A stretch of 64,000 nt of DNA from Palaemon carinicauda (taxonomy: Eukaryota > Arthropoda > Malacostraca > Decapoda > Palaemonidae). The stretch's first letter is position 1. Each line of letters begins with the position of its first letter. Positions 1 through 12,065 of this stretch are shown piece by piece. The notes under the pieces were generated by a model. The model had not been told where the DNA came from and made no database searches. It saw only the letters and a program-made list of their open reading frames with translations. The stretch lies in NCBI RefSeq assembly GCF_036898095.1, contig NC_090768.1:42224478-42288477 (forward strand), written 5' to 3'. Made by a program: the position numbers and the translations under genes.

Positions 1-451
1 CAACATGGAGTTTGTAAAACGCAACTCTCCTCCTGACGAATTCAACTTGATAATCCGAGTAATAAGTTTGACTTGCGGATTACCCAGCCCCTCGAAAACA
101 CTGCAAATGACGGTCGCTGGTTTGTTCACTAAGCTTTGGCTACTCTATTCATCTCCTGTCAGGATCAATACTTGTAGTACGTTTGTAATACTTGAAACTG
201 AGAATTTTGAAGTTTTGGAGTTACGGTTCAATTACTTACAAGCAATTCTCGAGATAGTCAGTGGCTTGAGTATTTTTAAGTGGGTGAACACTAGAGATTT
301 GCGAGATCTGTGTCCCAAAATAAAATCTCTCTTTGTTGGTAATTTAGTTCTCATTCACGCGATAAACATTTAGATAAAATACTGCGGACTTCATACATTT
401 CTCATTATTTGTATGTTTTAAATATGGTCCTAATATTTATTTTTTAGATAT
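1..451. other. Unassigned AT-rich stretch
   Basis: An open frame of 122 codons runs from 5 to 373 on the plus strand. It has no recognisable domain, no splice-site framing and no compositional sign of selection, so I do not call it a gene. Nothing else is identifiable before the LINE 3' end that starts near 452. Confidence 0.3.
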
Positions 452-715
452 AATATTATTATTATTATTATTATTACTTGCTAAGCTACAACCCTAGTTG
501 GAAAAGCAGGATGCTATAAGCCCAGGGGCTCCAACAGGGAAAATAGCCCAGTGAGGAAAGGAAAAAGTGAAAATTAAATATTTTAAGAAGAGTAACATCA
601 TTAAAATAAGTATCTCCTCTATAAACTATATAAACTATAACAAAACAAGAGGAAGAGAAAATAGATAGAATAGCATGCCCAAGTGTACCCTCAAGCAAGA
701 GAACTCTAACCCAAG
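452..715 (-). repeat. 5'-truncated LINE 3' end, copy 1, with (ATT)n tail
   Basis: The block starts with an (ATT)n run at 453-477 and continues through CTACAACCCTAGTTGGAAAA and AGCCCAGGGGCTCCAACAGG to CCCTCAAGCAAGAG near 700. The same block recurs at 4880-5180, 13137-13400, 17750-17860 and 42775-42885. At the last site it directly follows a decayed LINE reverse transcriptase and ends in TAATAATAA. I therefore read all five as 3' ends of one LINE family whose tail is (TAA)n, here on the minus strand. The repeat identity is seen; the LINE assignment is inferred. Confidence 0.75.
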
Positions 716-2606
716 ATGTTCTTATTATTTAGAAATGACAGCATTATTATACACTAATCAAAATATAACAGTTTATTTACAAACCATGTTGTCCCTGCGA
801 TTTGAAGCTAGCCAACGAGATGAGAGATCTACAGGCTTTACGGTTTTGAGAGTTGAAAAATATACTGGCTTTGGGAGCATAGAGTTAGAAAACTGCTGGC
901 CTATGGCGACGGACAGTAGAAAATATGTAGGCTTCGGTGTTAGATTGCTGGAAACTCATTAGGCTTCGTATACTCTCTACTTTAGATATCAGTAGTGTTG
1001 AGCATAACGTGATACAAAAATTAATCAAATTTTGACACACGATTCCCGAAAATAGATAGGCTTTGGATCTTGGTTGCTGAAAAAAATGAGTGGGCTTTGA
1101 TTTCTATGAGCAATGATAATTTTTGACAAAGGAAATAAATCCTGTTAATGTCCCTTGCATTAGGAACTCAATTTGATTTGGACCTTAGATGCAGAAAAAT
1201 CAACAGGTTTTGTTCCTTAGTAGCTGAAAATTCACAAATTCGAGTCCCAATACGATTTGAGATCTTTGCTTACTAAAACACTTACTATATAATGATATTT
1301 CAGTGGCTGCATCTCAAGAATATATTCTGTGAAAAGGATATTTGAAGATTTTGAATATCTAACTGGATAGTGAAGTAAATTACATCCAAAATCATTAGCA
1401 TTTTTATTTTGATGGTTTTGAAGTTATCAGCAAATTTGAACTTCATAGATACATCCATTCTATAGAAATATCTCAGTAATGGTGATGTTATCTTGACCAT
1501 CTTGAAATTGGCAGTCTGAATGAACGCTCAACATGTTTAATTTGTTGCAAAAGACTTGTTCTATCTATTATACATTCAAGTATGGATTCATTAATTTTCA
1601 TGCCAGTGAAGTTCCTGAAGAATATTAGTTTCAATTTTTTTAACTATGAATTGTTTATATGAATATTCTGAAATAATATTGAACACACTTAGAAGTGTAG
1701 GCGGTAGCAAACTGATAACAAAAATTACTTCTGATTTGTGCCCTGGTGATAATTTTTCAGCATGTCGCATCTGACGGTATTGTAATAGGAATTTTTTTCT
1801 TTAAACATTAATTTGGATCGAGATTGTTGAAATCATCAGAATTTGGTGACCAAAGAGGTAAATTTCTCCGTAATGTTCTATTGCCCCAATTTTTTTTTTC
1901 TTTTTTACATGAAGACATTGCAACTAGTGTTTAATTAGACGTGTGAATGTATACTAAAAAAATTTTAATCTACAGATGCTTTGACTTCTAGTTATTGGGA
2001 AAAAAATAAACACATTACATATGCTCGACAAAGCATGACATGATAGCATTTTAATGAATAACATAGAAGAACTTCATTTCTTAAAATGGGCTTTCTTTTG
2101 TTGCATTCCCTTTTGCTAGAGTCCATAAGACAAACAATTATAAGGAATTAAGCCAAAGTATCAAATTTATAGCCTGATTTTGATACAAGTTCCTGATAAC
2201 TTATTTAAATGGATTCCCTTTTTTTTTTACCAAACATGTTAATATCGTTTATTGTGTAACACGTTAATTATAAGGATTTTATTCAGAACGCATGGTCTTA
2301 CGGGCTATGACTGCTTTTAGTTAGCTAAATGTGCAGCTACGCTTGCATGTGACATTTTCTAAAAATGAACCCCTCGTGAAATATAAGCTATAATGTACAT
2401 AAGAGACTGGAGCCGTTACAACGCATGTATTCCTTCGTTTAAACCCAAATATATAGCTTGCAATAACAGGGTCAAACCCTAAGGTTTAATTAAAACTTCT
2501 GTTAAGGAAAGATGCGAGTTTAAATTATAGTTTTTTTTTTTATGAAAGCAAGTTCAAAATAGACTTTATGTAATGAGAGCGTTGCATCGAAGCGAGTTTA
2601 AAATAG

Positions 2607-2608
<2 letters not shown>
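716..2608. other. Unassigned AT-rich DNA
   Basis: No open frame or domain is convincing. Between about 820 and 1260 a vague motif (AGGCTTTGG followed 15-25 bases later by GCTGAAAA) recurs with heavy divergence, suggesting a decayed tandem repeat. Nothing else is recognised. Confidence 0.3.

Positions 2609-2654
<46 letters not shown>
2609..2654. repeat. Poly-T tract of about 46 bases
   Basis: An uninterrupted T run is flanked by two related segments (GAGCGTTGCATCGAAG before and AATCGTTGCATCGAC after). Apparent poly-Phe or poly-Lys frames across it are translation of the homopolymer. It may be the poly-A tail of a minus-strand retroposon, but no element body is recognised. Confidence 0.8.
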
Positions 2655-2657
<3 letters not shown>

Positions 2658-3627
2658 TGAAATCGTTGCATCGACTTTATGCATTCAATAAGATTCCCCA
2701 TAATGTTGGATTTTACGAATACTGGAAAATGTGCCAAGGTTCATGGAATCGTCATATGCCATGACAGAGTCATCACGTGATATGCGACCTTGTGCTACTC
2801 CACTATTAAGATCCGTTTTTATTAGTTCGCCACATGCGTGGTTATGTCCACCAGCGACACAATGAAGGCATTGTCTATTTAACCCGGTTATAGCAAGAAA
2901 GTCCTTGGAAATGACTGATCATTGGCAAGAGGTCATGCTTAGGGAAGATTATTTGAAATTTATAGAAAACCTCTTTTTTTTATTAGTAGCATACAATCAC
3001 CATTCCAAGAAAAGCATAAGCTATGTTTTCACAAGTGCCTTCTAGGAACAGTCAGAAATAAATTTAGAATTTATTGAATATTGATAACCTGCAATTACAG
3101 CCGAATAGTTTATAACTCAATGCTTGTGTGTTCAATAGTTTCATTCAGAAAACTATGATTCATACATTTCATGTTCAACAGAAAGGTATTTAAAGAAATC
3201 GAATCATTAGATAAGATAAAACTTTTTTTTTAATTTGGGCTCACAGAATTTGAGGGATTTCAGCTTGATAAGAATTGACTCTGAATTTATCTTAAATACT
3301 CAAAAGTGTATAAGTAAATAACTAAGAAACTAATATCCATTATGATAATATAGATAATAATTATCAATCATTTATGTGTTATGACTCTCTTAGTTAATAT
3401 ACTACATCACTATGAGCTATATAATCTAACTTTATTACCAATAATAATACAATATATCATGTTCGCAAACCCCATTACGGAATGTTTACACACTGATAAT
3501 ACAATTTCCCGTCTAGCTGAAGAACAACAAGGACGATCACCGCAGTTTTTGTTAATATCCTCTAAATAAGTTAATTGATACACATACGTACACACAGCGA
3601 CACACCCTCACTTACACACACGCACAG

Positions 3628-3632
<5 letters not shown>
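2655..3632. other. Unassigned AT-rich DNA
   Basis: No gene, repeat family or RNA is recognised. Short open frames on both strands at about 3380-3595 overlap each other and lack any domain. Confidence 0.3.
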
Positions 3633-3694
<62 letters not shown>

Positions 3695-3708
3695 ATATAT
3701 ATATATAT
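3633..3708. repeat. (TA)n microsatellite
   Basis: Nearly pure TA dinucleotides with two TATG interruptions near 3686-3692, and short (CA)-like runs on both sides. Open frames of alternating Tyr and Ile across it are artefacts. Confidence 0.95.
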
Positions 3709-3934
3709 GCACACACAACTATAACAAATACAGTCGTTCCGAGTCCGCTGCAGAACAAAGACCTCAGACATGTCCTCACTCATGCCTGGGGTTTGGCCAA
3801 TTTCTTCACTACGCTGGCCACTGCGTATTGGTGATGTTGGGATACTTAAGTCTAATCGCTCACAGCTATCAAACCAATTTAGTATGGATGACCCTAACTA
3901 ACACAGCTTTGCTGATCGTGGTGATACACAAACC

Positions 3935-3937
<3 letters not shown>

Positions 3938-4015
<78 letters not shown>
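3938..4015. repeat. (TA)n microsatellite
   Basis: Pure TA dinucleotide run of about 78 bases. The Ile-Tyr open frame over it is not a gene. Confidence 0.95.
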
Positions 4016-4017
<2 letters not shown>

Positions 4018-4081
4018 GTTCCTTGCAAGATTTTGACACTGGGTGAGAAGATATGGTGAACTATTCATAAAAAAATTAATA

Positions 4082-4223
<142 letters not shown>

Positions 4224-4577
4224 AAAAAGAGCGACGGAGATGAGGTTGAATAGTCTGCTGCAGCAGCATTTTGGTATACTTGCAATTTTAATAAATTTAC
4301 TGTTACGTTTAAAGAAATTACGTAATACACTGTACGCATTACTTGAAGATTTCTGGATCGTCTTTAGAATTCCTAACAGCAATCACTTTTCAGCCTTCTA
4401 CTCTAGCTCTATTCCCTCTTCCTTTCTACCATTTTACTATCCATCCCCTACTACAGGCCTTTCCCTCGTTGCACTTGAGCACTGAATGGCCTCCTAGACC
4501 CCAGCACCGGATTATAATGATCCAAATTGTGAAATCCAAAATTGTCCTCAATCTCATATGACCAATGTTTCTTTCAG

Positions 4578-4727
4578 GCGTACTATCAGACATGCGTAAA
4601 TTCTTCAACGACCTACGCGGCAATCTTGACAGTGCCGAGGAAGCGGCATTGGCCCAAGATCAAGGATCCTCCAAAAATGGACCAATTGATCCCTCCGACT
4701 TCTTGACTTTCCTCTCTAGGCATGGAG
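4578..4727 (+). CDS. Candidate internal exon of a peptide-precursor-like gene
   Basis: The exon is preceded by a pyrimidine-rich acceptor (TTTCTTTCAG, ending 4577) and followed by a donor (GAG|GTGGGT, GT at 4728). In the frame whose first codon takes one base from the previous exon, all 150 bases are open. It encodes about 50 residues rich in Asp, Glu, Ala, Ser and Leu, containing SDMRKFFNDL and DPSDFLTFLSRHG. The terminal single G joins CC of the exon at 6176 to give an Ala codon and keeps the frame open to a stop at 6298-6300. An upstream exon with a start codon and possible signal peptide must exist but is not found here. No family is recognised. The paired splice sites with matching phase are the evidence; function is inferred weakly. 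Confidence 0.5.
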
Positions 4728-4879
4728 GTGGGTAGTAGATAAATTGAGTATTTTAATGGGGCTTTTCATTGGCACAGCATCCATGTCATAGTTGATTGGG
4801 AATACCAAAAGTCTTAAGATATTTTCTCGGGTGATTTTTCTTTATTGGTTCCTCGTAAAATATACATTTTGATTTGGAG

Positions 4880-4939
<60 letters not shown>

Positions 4940-5180
4940 TGCTAAGCTACAACCCTAGTTGGAAAAGCAGGATGCTATAAGCCCAGGGGCTCCAACAGGG
5001 AAAATGGCCCAGTGAGGAAAGGAAACTAGGAAAAATAAAATATTTTAAGAACAGTAACAATAAATAAAATGAATATTTCCTGTAGAACTATAAACACTTT
5101 AACAAAACAAGAGGAAAAGAAATAAGATAGAACAGTGTGTCTGAGTGTACCCTCAAGCAAGAGCAATCCTGATATCAGTG
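4880..5180 (-). repeat. 5'-truncated LINE 3' end, copy 2, with long (ATT)n tail
   Basis: (ATT)n at about 4880-4936 is followed by the same block as at 452-715, including GAGGAAAGGAAA and the distal CCCTCAAGCAAGAGCAA. It lies on the minus strand inside the intron between the two candidate exons at 4578-4727 and 6176-6300. Similarity to copy 1 is high along the whole length. Confidence 0.8.
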
Positions 5181-6175
5181 AGAACAATTCTTATTTTTAC
5201 AGCAAACATCTAATTGGAAATTACAAAGCATAACTTGGACGACGTTATGACCTGAAACTGCAAAAGAAAAGTAGAAGCTAAACATTATTTCAAGATAGTT
5301 TTTATTTCAGTATTATTATGTTTTAAGAATGCCCTAGGAGACTTTTTTGTTATAGGAAATCATATTGAGTATTTGACCACTAACTGAAATGAAAAAAATT
5401 TTCTCGTTTTTTCTATTGTATATTGTTTATTTTCTAAGTATCCCATTTTTCTAATATCGTTAAACTTGCTATTTTGTTTCTGTGATTCCATAGTGTTCAC
5501 CAATCATTTTCCCCAAATCGTTATACCTGTAATTTGTCACATACCGGTCATTTCCCCCTACCTTAATAGCATTCAATTTACCAATAGCGTGCTGGGAATT
5601 ACTGTGGCTTATTCTTTTAAGAGGAAAAAAAAGAATAAGATGATTTGGTAAACTATTCATTTGATAATTGCAAGAAATCGTGTCTGTTCATGTCTTCTTA
5701 CCTCCAACCGTAGCATTTCTTTGTCGCCAAATATAGTAAAAATTTATTCAAATGATCACGATTGGTTTTAGGACTCAAGAGATTCTGGAGATCATTTTCG
5801 CCAAGTTGATAAGTAAACTTTGACTTCTAAGGGGTAGCATTTTGAAGATTTCCTTAGAGACGCACAACACTTGCATAAGAAAAAAACTGTTTTGTAGCTC
5901 GTTAAATCATTAGGTTCCATCACTGGAGGACTTACTGTTATAAATACTCGAAATGACAAGAGTGAGCTTGATTAAGGGCATAAAAATTTTACAATCCAAG
6001 CATTCAGATTTTACCAAATCTGAAGAGTTTTGCCAAAGCGTTTCCAATAAGACGGATTAATTTTCCCTTTTTGACAGCGTTTTCAGTAAGACACGACATA
6101 ATTTCCCTTGGATCATTCAAACCCTAAATGTAACGATCTGGATTTCTGAAAACATGATCATCTTTCTTATTTCAG
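5181..6175. other. Remainder of putative intron
   Basis: This AT-rich DNA lies between the LINE copy at 4880-5180 and the acceptor TTCTTATTTCAG ending at 6175. If the two flanking exons are real, it is intron of one transcript. No other feature is recognised. Confidence 0.4.
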
Positions 6176-6300
6176 CCCGAAGCAGTGAGACGTCAAGCGC
6201 CGAATCTGGTTTGGCTCGAAATCCCACCCACATACGACGCCTCATGTTTGGTTACAACCACGACGACCAGCCCTACATTCACTCTGGTTTGGGAAAATAA
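6176..6300 (+). CDS. Candidate terminal exon; C-terminus resembles an amidated peptide
   Basis: The exon begins after a good acceptor (ending 6175) and completes the split codon from 4727. It encodes ARSSETSSAESGLARNP, then about five residues, an Arg-Arg pair (6235-6240), a segment beginning LMFGYN and ending HSGL, then Gly-Lys and a TAA stop at 6298-6300. A dibasic site followed by about 17 residues and a terminal Gly-Lys is what prohormone convertase, carboxypeptidase and amidating enzymes would turn into an amidated peptide. No cysteines are present. AATAAA overlaps the stop (6296-6301), with another near 6509. I do not recognise the peptide. It could also be the cytoplasmic tail of a larger protein. 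Confidence 0.5.
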
Positions 6301-6711
6301 ACCGCTTGAAGTTGGCCTCAAGTCTCCGAAAAGACCTCTGTGCACTCTGGACGCAAGGGAGAAAACTAAGGGAAGACTCATTCAATGTATTTAAGCTGTA
6401 GGTTAATTTACCTTTAGTGATATCCTTTGTATACTATCTATGGTTCTTTGCCAATTGGTTGATGAACAAAAATTCGTAGTTATTTAATGTTATTGCAACG
6501 AAATTAAAAATAAATCGGTACTGTAACGATAATGTGGAATTTGGGATCTGCAGCTCAACATGGAGATATCTAAATGGTTAACAGTAAATTAGTTTTATTT
6601 AAACTTTCCGTAAAACTGTAAAATTTATGCAAATTAAATATCTACAAACACACACACTATATATGTGTATATGTATATATGCAGTAGATATATGTATATG
6701 TATATATAAAT

Positions 6712-6716
<5 letters not shown>
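6301..6716. other. Possible 3' UTR and AT-rich flank
   Basis: This follows the stop at 6298-6300 and contains AATAAA near 6509, so the first 200 or so bases may be 3' UTR. No other structure is seen until the TA array. Confidence 0.3.

Positions 6717-6767
<51 letters not shown>
6717..6767. repeat. (TA)n microsatellite
   Basis: TA dinucleotide run preceded by an imperfect TATATGTA-rich stretch from about 6658. Confidence 0.9.
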
Positions 6768-6768
<1 letters not shown>

Positions 6769-7124
6769 TGTACTTACTTGAGCTTTAGATCTGCCTATTA
6801 ATGATTAAATTTCATTCAAAATCCATCAGTAACTCCACATACTGACATATTGTATCTCATGCAGAAAGAACCTGAAATTGGTTTGCAATGTGAATTATGC
6901 ATCTCTCTCATATAACAAAGAACCAGATAGTGGCACACACCCTCTGGGTCTTACCTGTAATTACCCAGCCTTCCTGAATAAATAGTAAAAGGTGAGTTTT
7001 CTGATATACGCCGTAGAATATTCTTATGAACTTTGTGTTAATATCATTATGTGATTCTTCGGAGAATTTTATTGTCCTAGATTATTTATCTCCGTCGGGT
7101 CTGTTTGACTCGCATTTTAAAAGG
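6768..7124. other. Unassigned DNA
   Basis: No supported feature. Ordinary AT-rich sequence. Confidence 0.3.
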
Positions 7125-7233
7125 ATGACCTGATAACTCCCAGCTGTATGGATTGCACTGCGGTCAAAGGTCATGGAGAATGACCTGATAACTCCTAGCT
7201 GTAATGATTGCACTGAGGTCAAAGGTCATGGAG
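7125..7233 (+). promoter_or_regulatory. Tandem 55-bp duplication carrying DR1-type nuclear-receptor sites
   Basis: Two copies (7125-7179 and 7180-about 7233) share ATGACCTGATAACTCC, AGCTGTA, ATTGCACTG and GGTCAAAGGTCATGGAG. The second holds a perfect direct repeat of AGGTCA with one spacer base (7216-7228). The first differs at one base (CGGTCA A AGGTCA, 7161-7173). A third half-site with a weak partner occurs at 7347-7352. DR1 is the classical recognition element of HNF4 and RXR/USP-type nuclear receptors. The sites are seen; regulatory function is inference, and no promoter is identified nearby. Confidence 0.4.
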
Positions 7234-9585
7234 TCGTCTTTTAAAACTGCTGTAGCAGTATTCATGAATACAGTACTTTTTTTATGCATGTACTGATATG
7301 AGTGGAATTACCTCTTTCACTTGCCCTCAATATTTAAAGGAGACAAAGGTCAGTCATAGAACTGGATTTTTCGGTGTAAGTGTATAAAAAGGGATCAGTG
7401 AAATACAACTATTAAATCCTTATTTTGAAACAAGATGGGGATTTGATTATTCCAAATTAGCTGTAGGTTTAAGTGCTGGCTCCATACTGTGAAAAAAGCG
7501 TCATTATTGTTAGTCTCAAAATATATTTTCTATAAATACGCGAATAGTTATGATGTTCTGAAGTGCCAGTATATTTCATCTTCTAAAATCATATGAAACG
7601 GATGCAGCAACATGTGGAATGCACCAACACGTCCTTGTATTAAAATCAATTCATTCTGACGGTAAGTTTAAAACCTCTTTAAATACTTTGCATTGGTAAC
7701 CGTTAATGACATGAAGTGATGTTTTCGTAGCATTGGAATAAACCCGAGTCCCAAATAAAGGTTTGGGAGATGATAAAATCCGGTTAGTGAAAATTAACAC
7801 AACGCACCCAGAGCCAATGTGTTTATTTTTTCTCGTATGCTGTCGTTATCTGCGTGGCGACACGTTTCGATAGTTTCGGTACTACCAAAGACAAAAAAAA
7901 AAGAAAACTCACATTTTCCATGAGAAATCTTAACAAGAGCTTTGGGAACGAAAATCCGAAGGATAAAAAAATAATCGTCAAAATGACTCCTTATTCGAAG
8001 AAGAATAAATCATGTCAGACTTTATATAAGAAGTCGTTTAGAACTTCATGGCGATTTAATCTAAACTGAGTATATACTCGATTTTTATATATTTCCTGCT
8101 GATTTCCTATTTTGACGTCCTTAGTACACATCTAAAAGCAACTAAGGGAAAACTAGAAAAAAAAACCTACGCATTGGCCACGGACTAGAGTCTAGAGTCT
8201 CTAGACCCTCATTAGTAAAATAAGATCGCGTATTAGTGATCTAAACCTTCTCTAAGTCCAGAAATTATTCAAATTTATAATTACGGACTCGAGTAATGTG
8301 ATCGTAAGTTATCCACGTTTACTCTACAACCTTGATTATCCTTTTAATTCGTAAATGCAGGGAAAAAACGCCTCACTCTCCAAAGTTCACTAAAAGTGAC
8401 GAAGTGGGTTATGACATAAACAAGCAGACGCCAAACAACAAAGGTTTGGCAAGCCGTGGATCCAGGAGGTTGCTATAGGAGTCCAATAACTCTAATGCTC
8501 AGAGGATTTTCTCCAACATTTCCGGCTTCTATTTATTGTCTTTACGAGACGAGCGTAAAGGGTTATTACTTGATTGGTTGTCGGCAATCTTACCTCGACG
8601 ACGTTAGCAACCCCAGCCCCAAAGACTACACCGGCTTTGATGTGGTTCCACGCTACCACTAGAGAGTGTTAACTTTGTTTGTGCCTATATCTGACATACG
8701 TTTGTGCAATCATCACATAAAATGGTAAGTGTGTTTTCTTTGACACCTTTTGACAGGTTTTGATTGTTGTTTTAAATTGGGTAACCATTTTGCCGGAAAA
8801 TACCTAGTATTTTGAATGCGTTTAGGCTACTATCCGTGCCTTGTAATACTTGTGTAAAGAAGAACAGGGATATTTTTATCATTTATGTCTTACCTTTAAC
8901 TAGGTTATATGCCTATTACAATAACTCGTATTCACGAAGGACAGGATTGAAAAAATCGCATACTAGCAAACGTAGCTTCCACAGATCAGCGTGTTCGTCC
9001 ATGAGGGAAAAAATATAGTTATATCATCATGTAACAAATCTAATTTATTTAATTTATCTTGTTCATCGGTATAGTAGTGATGTTGCTTTAATTTTTCATC
9101 GAGCTTGAACGTAGCCAATCAGGAACCCATAATAGTTTAGATTAATTTCGTCAGGGTAAGTCAACTGTTGAAGGCTGTAAGCTTTAATGCCTTGCCAATG
9201 CTGCCAAATTAATTACTAATGGTTTGAGCCTTGAGGTTCTAATGCACCATATCCCAAGGCAGAAGAACACTACAGGGATGTGAATTAATTCTAGAGAGGA
9301 AATGGCTGATGAACCCAAATTCAATCACGTATAGAAAGTCAGACTCTTCACTGTCGACTGCTACGTCAGTTTTATCAAGGAACATGACCTGGAACACCTA
9401 TGGTTCAGACTTTAGTGTACAGTTTAAATGTACTTCAGAGCAGTAGAACACATAATTATGTAACCGTTAATGGGAGGAAATGTCCTTTTAAAAGGCAACT
9501 GACAATCCCATTTCCATTTGTGGAGGTCTGGAAAAGAAATTCTCCCAAATTGATGGGGCTAAGGGTTGTACAGCCCATTACATGA

Positions 9586-9587
<2 letters not shown>
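7234..9587. other. Unassigned DNA with short unsupported open frames
   Basis: Open frames at 7854-8069 (lysine-rich, 71 codons), 8456-8662 and 8812-9018 lack domains, splice-site framing and repeat identity. I see no reason to call any a gene. No RNA gene or known repeat is recognised. Confidence 0.3.

Positions 9588-9662
<75 letters not shown>
9588..9662. repeat. (TA)n microsatellite
   Basis: Pure TA run of about 75 bases. Confidence 0.95.
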
Positions 9663-9664
<2 letters not shown>

Positions 9665-9817
9665 GAAACGAAACAGAATAATACGCCTTATGGTTTTGAA
9701 TGTATAAGGATGTGATGCAATTTATGAAATTAAAGGGTGACTGTCTGGGTATATACCTTGGCCAAAAGATTGGGGTTGGTCTCCCCCTCCCTTATAATAA
9801 AGAAGTGCCTGGCTATA

Positions 9818-9818
9818 T

Positions 9819-9883
<65 letters not shown>

Positions 9884-9937
9884 TAGATAGCTAGATAGAT
9901 AGATAGATATAATATACTGTGTATATATATATATATA

Positions 9938-10008
<71 letters not shown>

Positions 10009-10012
10009 TATA
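9818..10012. repeat. Compound (TA)n/(GATA)n microsatellite
   Basis: TA run at 9820-9880, an imperfect TAGATAGA block at 9880-9910, a short mixed segment, then a TA run at 9946-10011. The Tyr-Ile-rich open frames over it are spurious. Confidence 0.95.
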
Positions 10013-10499
10013 CTGGTCACGCACAGTTCTCCCGTCCCTCGGGTAGGGGGAGAGTAAGATAGTCATTCCCTGGTGAGAGAGGGTGCATATGCACGTGTTT
10101 GCGTACTTATATGAAATATTTAGTCATTGTTTTGACGGGTCGCGTACACTAGCGTATAAAATTGTGCTAAGACCGAGTCAGAATTTTTGCTGTTTTAGGG
10201 CTAAAAAAAGGGGGATAAAAAAAAGACCATGTTTAAGTACTCGATAGGCTGGTTGTTTAGCTGTTTGATTTAAATGCAAGGGTAGATGGCCAAAAGAAAA
10301 GATATCGTAGCCACTTTGTTTATAGAGTAAGTGGGAATGGAAACACGTGTGAAATAAGTCAGGAAACAGTTGTGATCGAAAATGCTTAGTTTCCAAATTA
10401 AAATATTTACAAGTATATTTGGGAAAAGGAAAATTTGGATGAAAAGATGTTTTTGATTAAGCATTAGTAGAGATGAAAGGTCAAGTTGAAGGTGCAATG
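10013..10499. other. Unassigned DNA
   Basis: No supported feature. Open frames here are short and without domain. Confidence 0.3.
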
Positions 10500-12065
10500 A
10501 GGATAAAAGGAGGGGGTCAATCCGAGAGGTATGTGATCATCATTTAGCTGAAGTAAAAGTAAGAAAATATAGAAGTTAAACTTATAGAGAAGGCGGTGAG
10601 AATGCATCTGCAAGGATAATTATAATAATTGAATTTATTAAGAGGGAAGTTAAGAGATCACGAAAAGAGACCTTTGATTTAAAATGCGCTTGTGCGAATA
10701 AAACGAAATCGATGTAGTTTATGAATATATAATAAAATCTTGGATGTGATTAGAGTCAATGTAATAAAAGCATTGAGTAATAGGATCGGAAAACAAGTTG
10801 TGAAGAAAAGAAATCATCCAGTAGAAAATGAGTGCAGAGACTTGGGAGAATATAACTTCTTATATAAAGATGACTCGTAGATTTCAAGTTGTCTGTCATG
10901 GTGACATCACTGACACCTTTCTATGCAGAATAAATCCCTAGAGAAATGTTAATGGGCAAATAGACACTAGTTGGAAATATACAAAGAGAGATTGGTTGGT
11001 CTTGGAAGATATAGGAAAATCAGATTAAGATCATTCAAGAGTGTAAGGGATTGATGTAAGTACGAGAATTTTTATGAAAAATTTTATGGACATAAGGAAT
11101 TGATGGGATTACAAGCGAAGTGGCGAAAGTGAGACATGAGTGGCCGAGAGAGCAGGGCATGGGATATATGTTTCAATTAAGACGTTTTAATGGAAGCAAA
11201 GCATTAGTAGCTCTCGTGGATAAGGGTAAAAGTGGATGGAGTTACGTATGAAGTCATGGGAAAGATGATAGTTGTATGTCCAATGTTATCAGATAAGAAG
11301 ATACATTATTGGTATTTTCTGGAAATGGCGAGGTTTGGTGGAGAAACAATAATGATTGTGATGAAAAACTACGGAAACGTTTTCAATTTTGTGTGAGATG
11401 AGATTGATGAGAGGCAATGTACCCATGAGTAGGATTATAAGGATGAATTGAAATTAAGAAGGTAGAACAATGTATGTTGTAGTAAATGGAAGCGTTGGAG
11501 TATAGATATTTGAGAATAAATCTTTTGGATAATGGTGGGCTGGGAGGAGAAATCAGTCGTAGAACAGGTGAAGCAGGAAGGTAGCAGCTTTGTGCAAATG
11601 TTTTAATAGGAAACTTGGTTTTTTATGGAAGTCAAAGGAAAGGGTTTGAGTCCATTCATCTTTATGAAATTTAGAGGAAGATGTTAAATGCCATTACAAA
11701 GAAGGAGTCGTATTGATAAATTGTGCTTATGGTATGGGAAGCTAAAGCATTTAAGTGGTGAGGTATAAAGGTTGGCAGTTAGCAAAAGTGGAATGATATA
11801 TTTGAATATTTTGAGAAGATTCAGTTTTGTAGAGAATGGTACATTTGTGAAATGTGTGCATTTTAAACATATTAAGAGAAAGGTAGATATGGAGACCAAG
11901 TAAGACCCGGATAGATAATATGAAAGTTAATAGAAAGGAGGAGACTTGGAATCTTGGAAGTGTGTGCAAGATTAGAGGTAAATGACATTGTGCATATAAG
12001 GTGGTTAGATTCCTGTTTATGGACATTTTGAGTATGTGTAAAATGTGTTTGATCTCTTGTAATTT
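10500..12065 (+). mobile_element. Decayed LINE with endonuclease and RT traces
   Basis: With frame breaks read through, weak LINE signatures appear in the expected order on the plus strand. At about 10530 there is SDHHLAEVKV, like the C-terminal end of an APE endonuclease. Near 11490-11520 there is VNGS...LEYRYLRINLLDNGG, like the post-catalytic 'KYLG' region of the RT. Near 11900-11930 there is KTRIDNMKVN, like the C-terminal tail of decapod LINE proteins. Many stops and frameshifts show it is long dead. The catalytic YxDD box is not identifiable. Assignment rests on motif order, so confidence is moderate to low. Confidence 0.4.

Noticed and set aside
5..373. 122-codon frame at the left edge
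   Set aside because: No domain, no splice-site framing, no repeat identity; compatible with chance in this composition.
2540..2764. Poly-Lys and poly-Phe open frames
   Set aside because: They exist only because of the 46-base T homopolymer.
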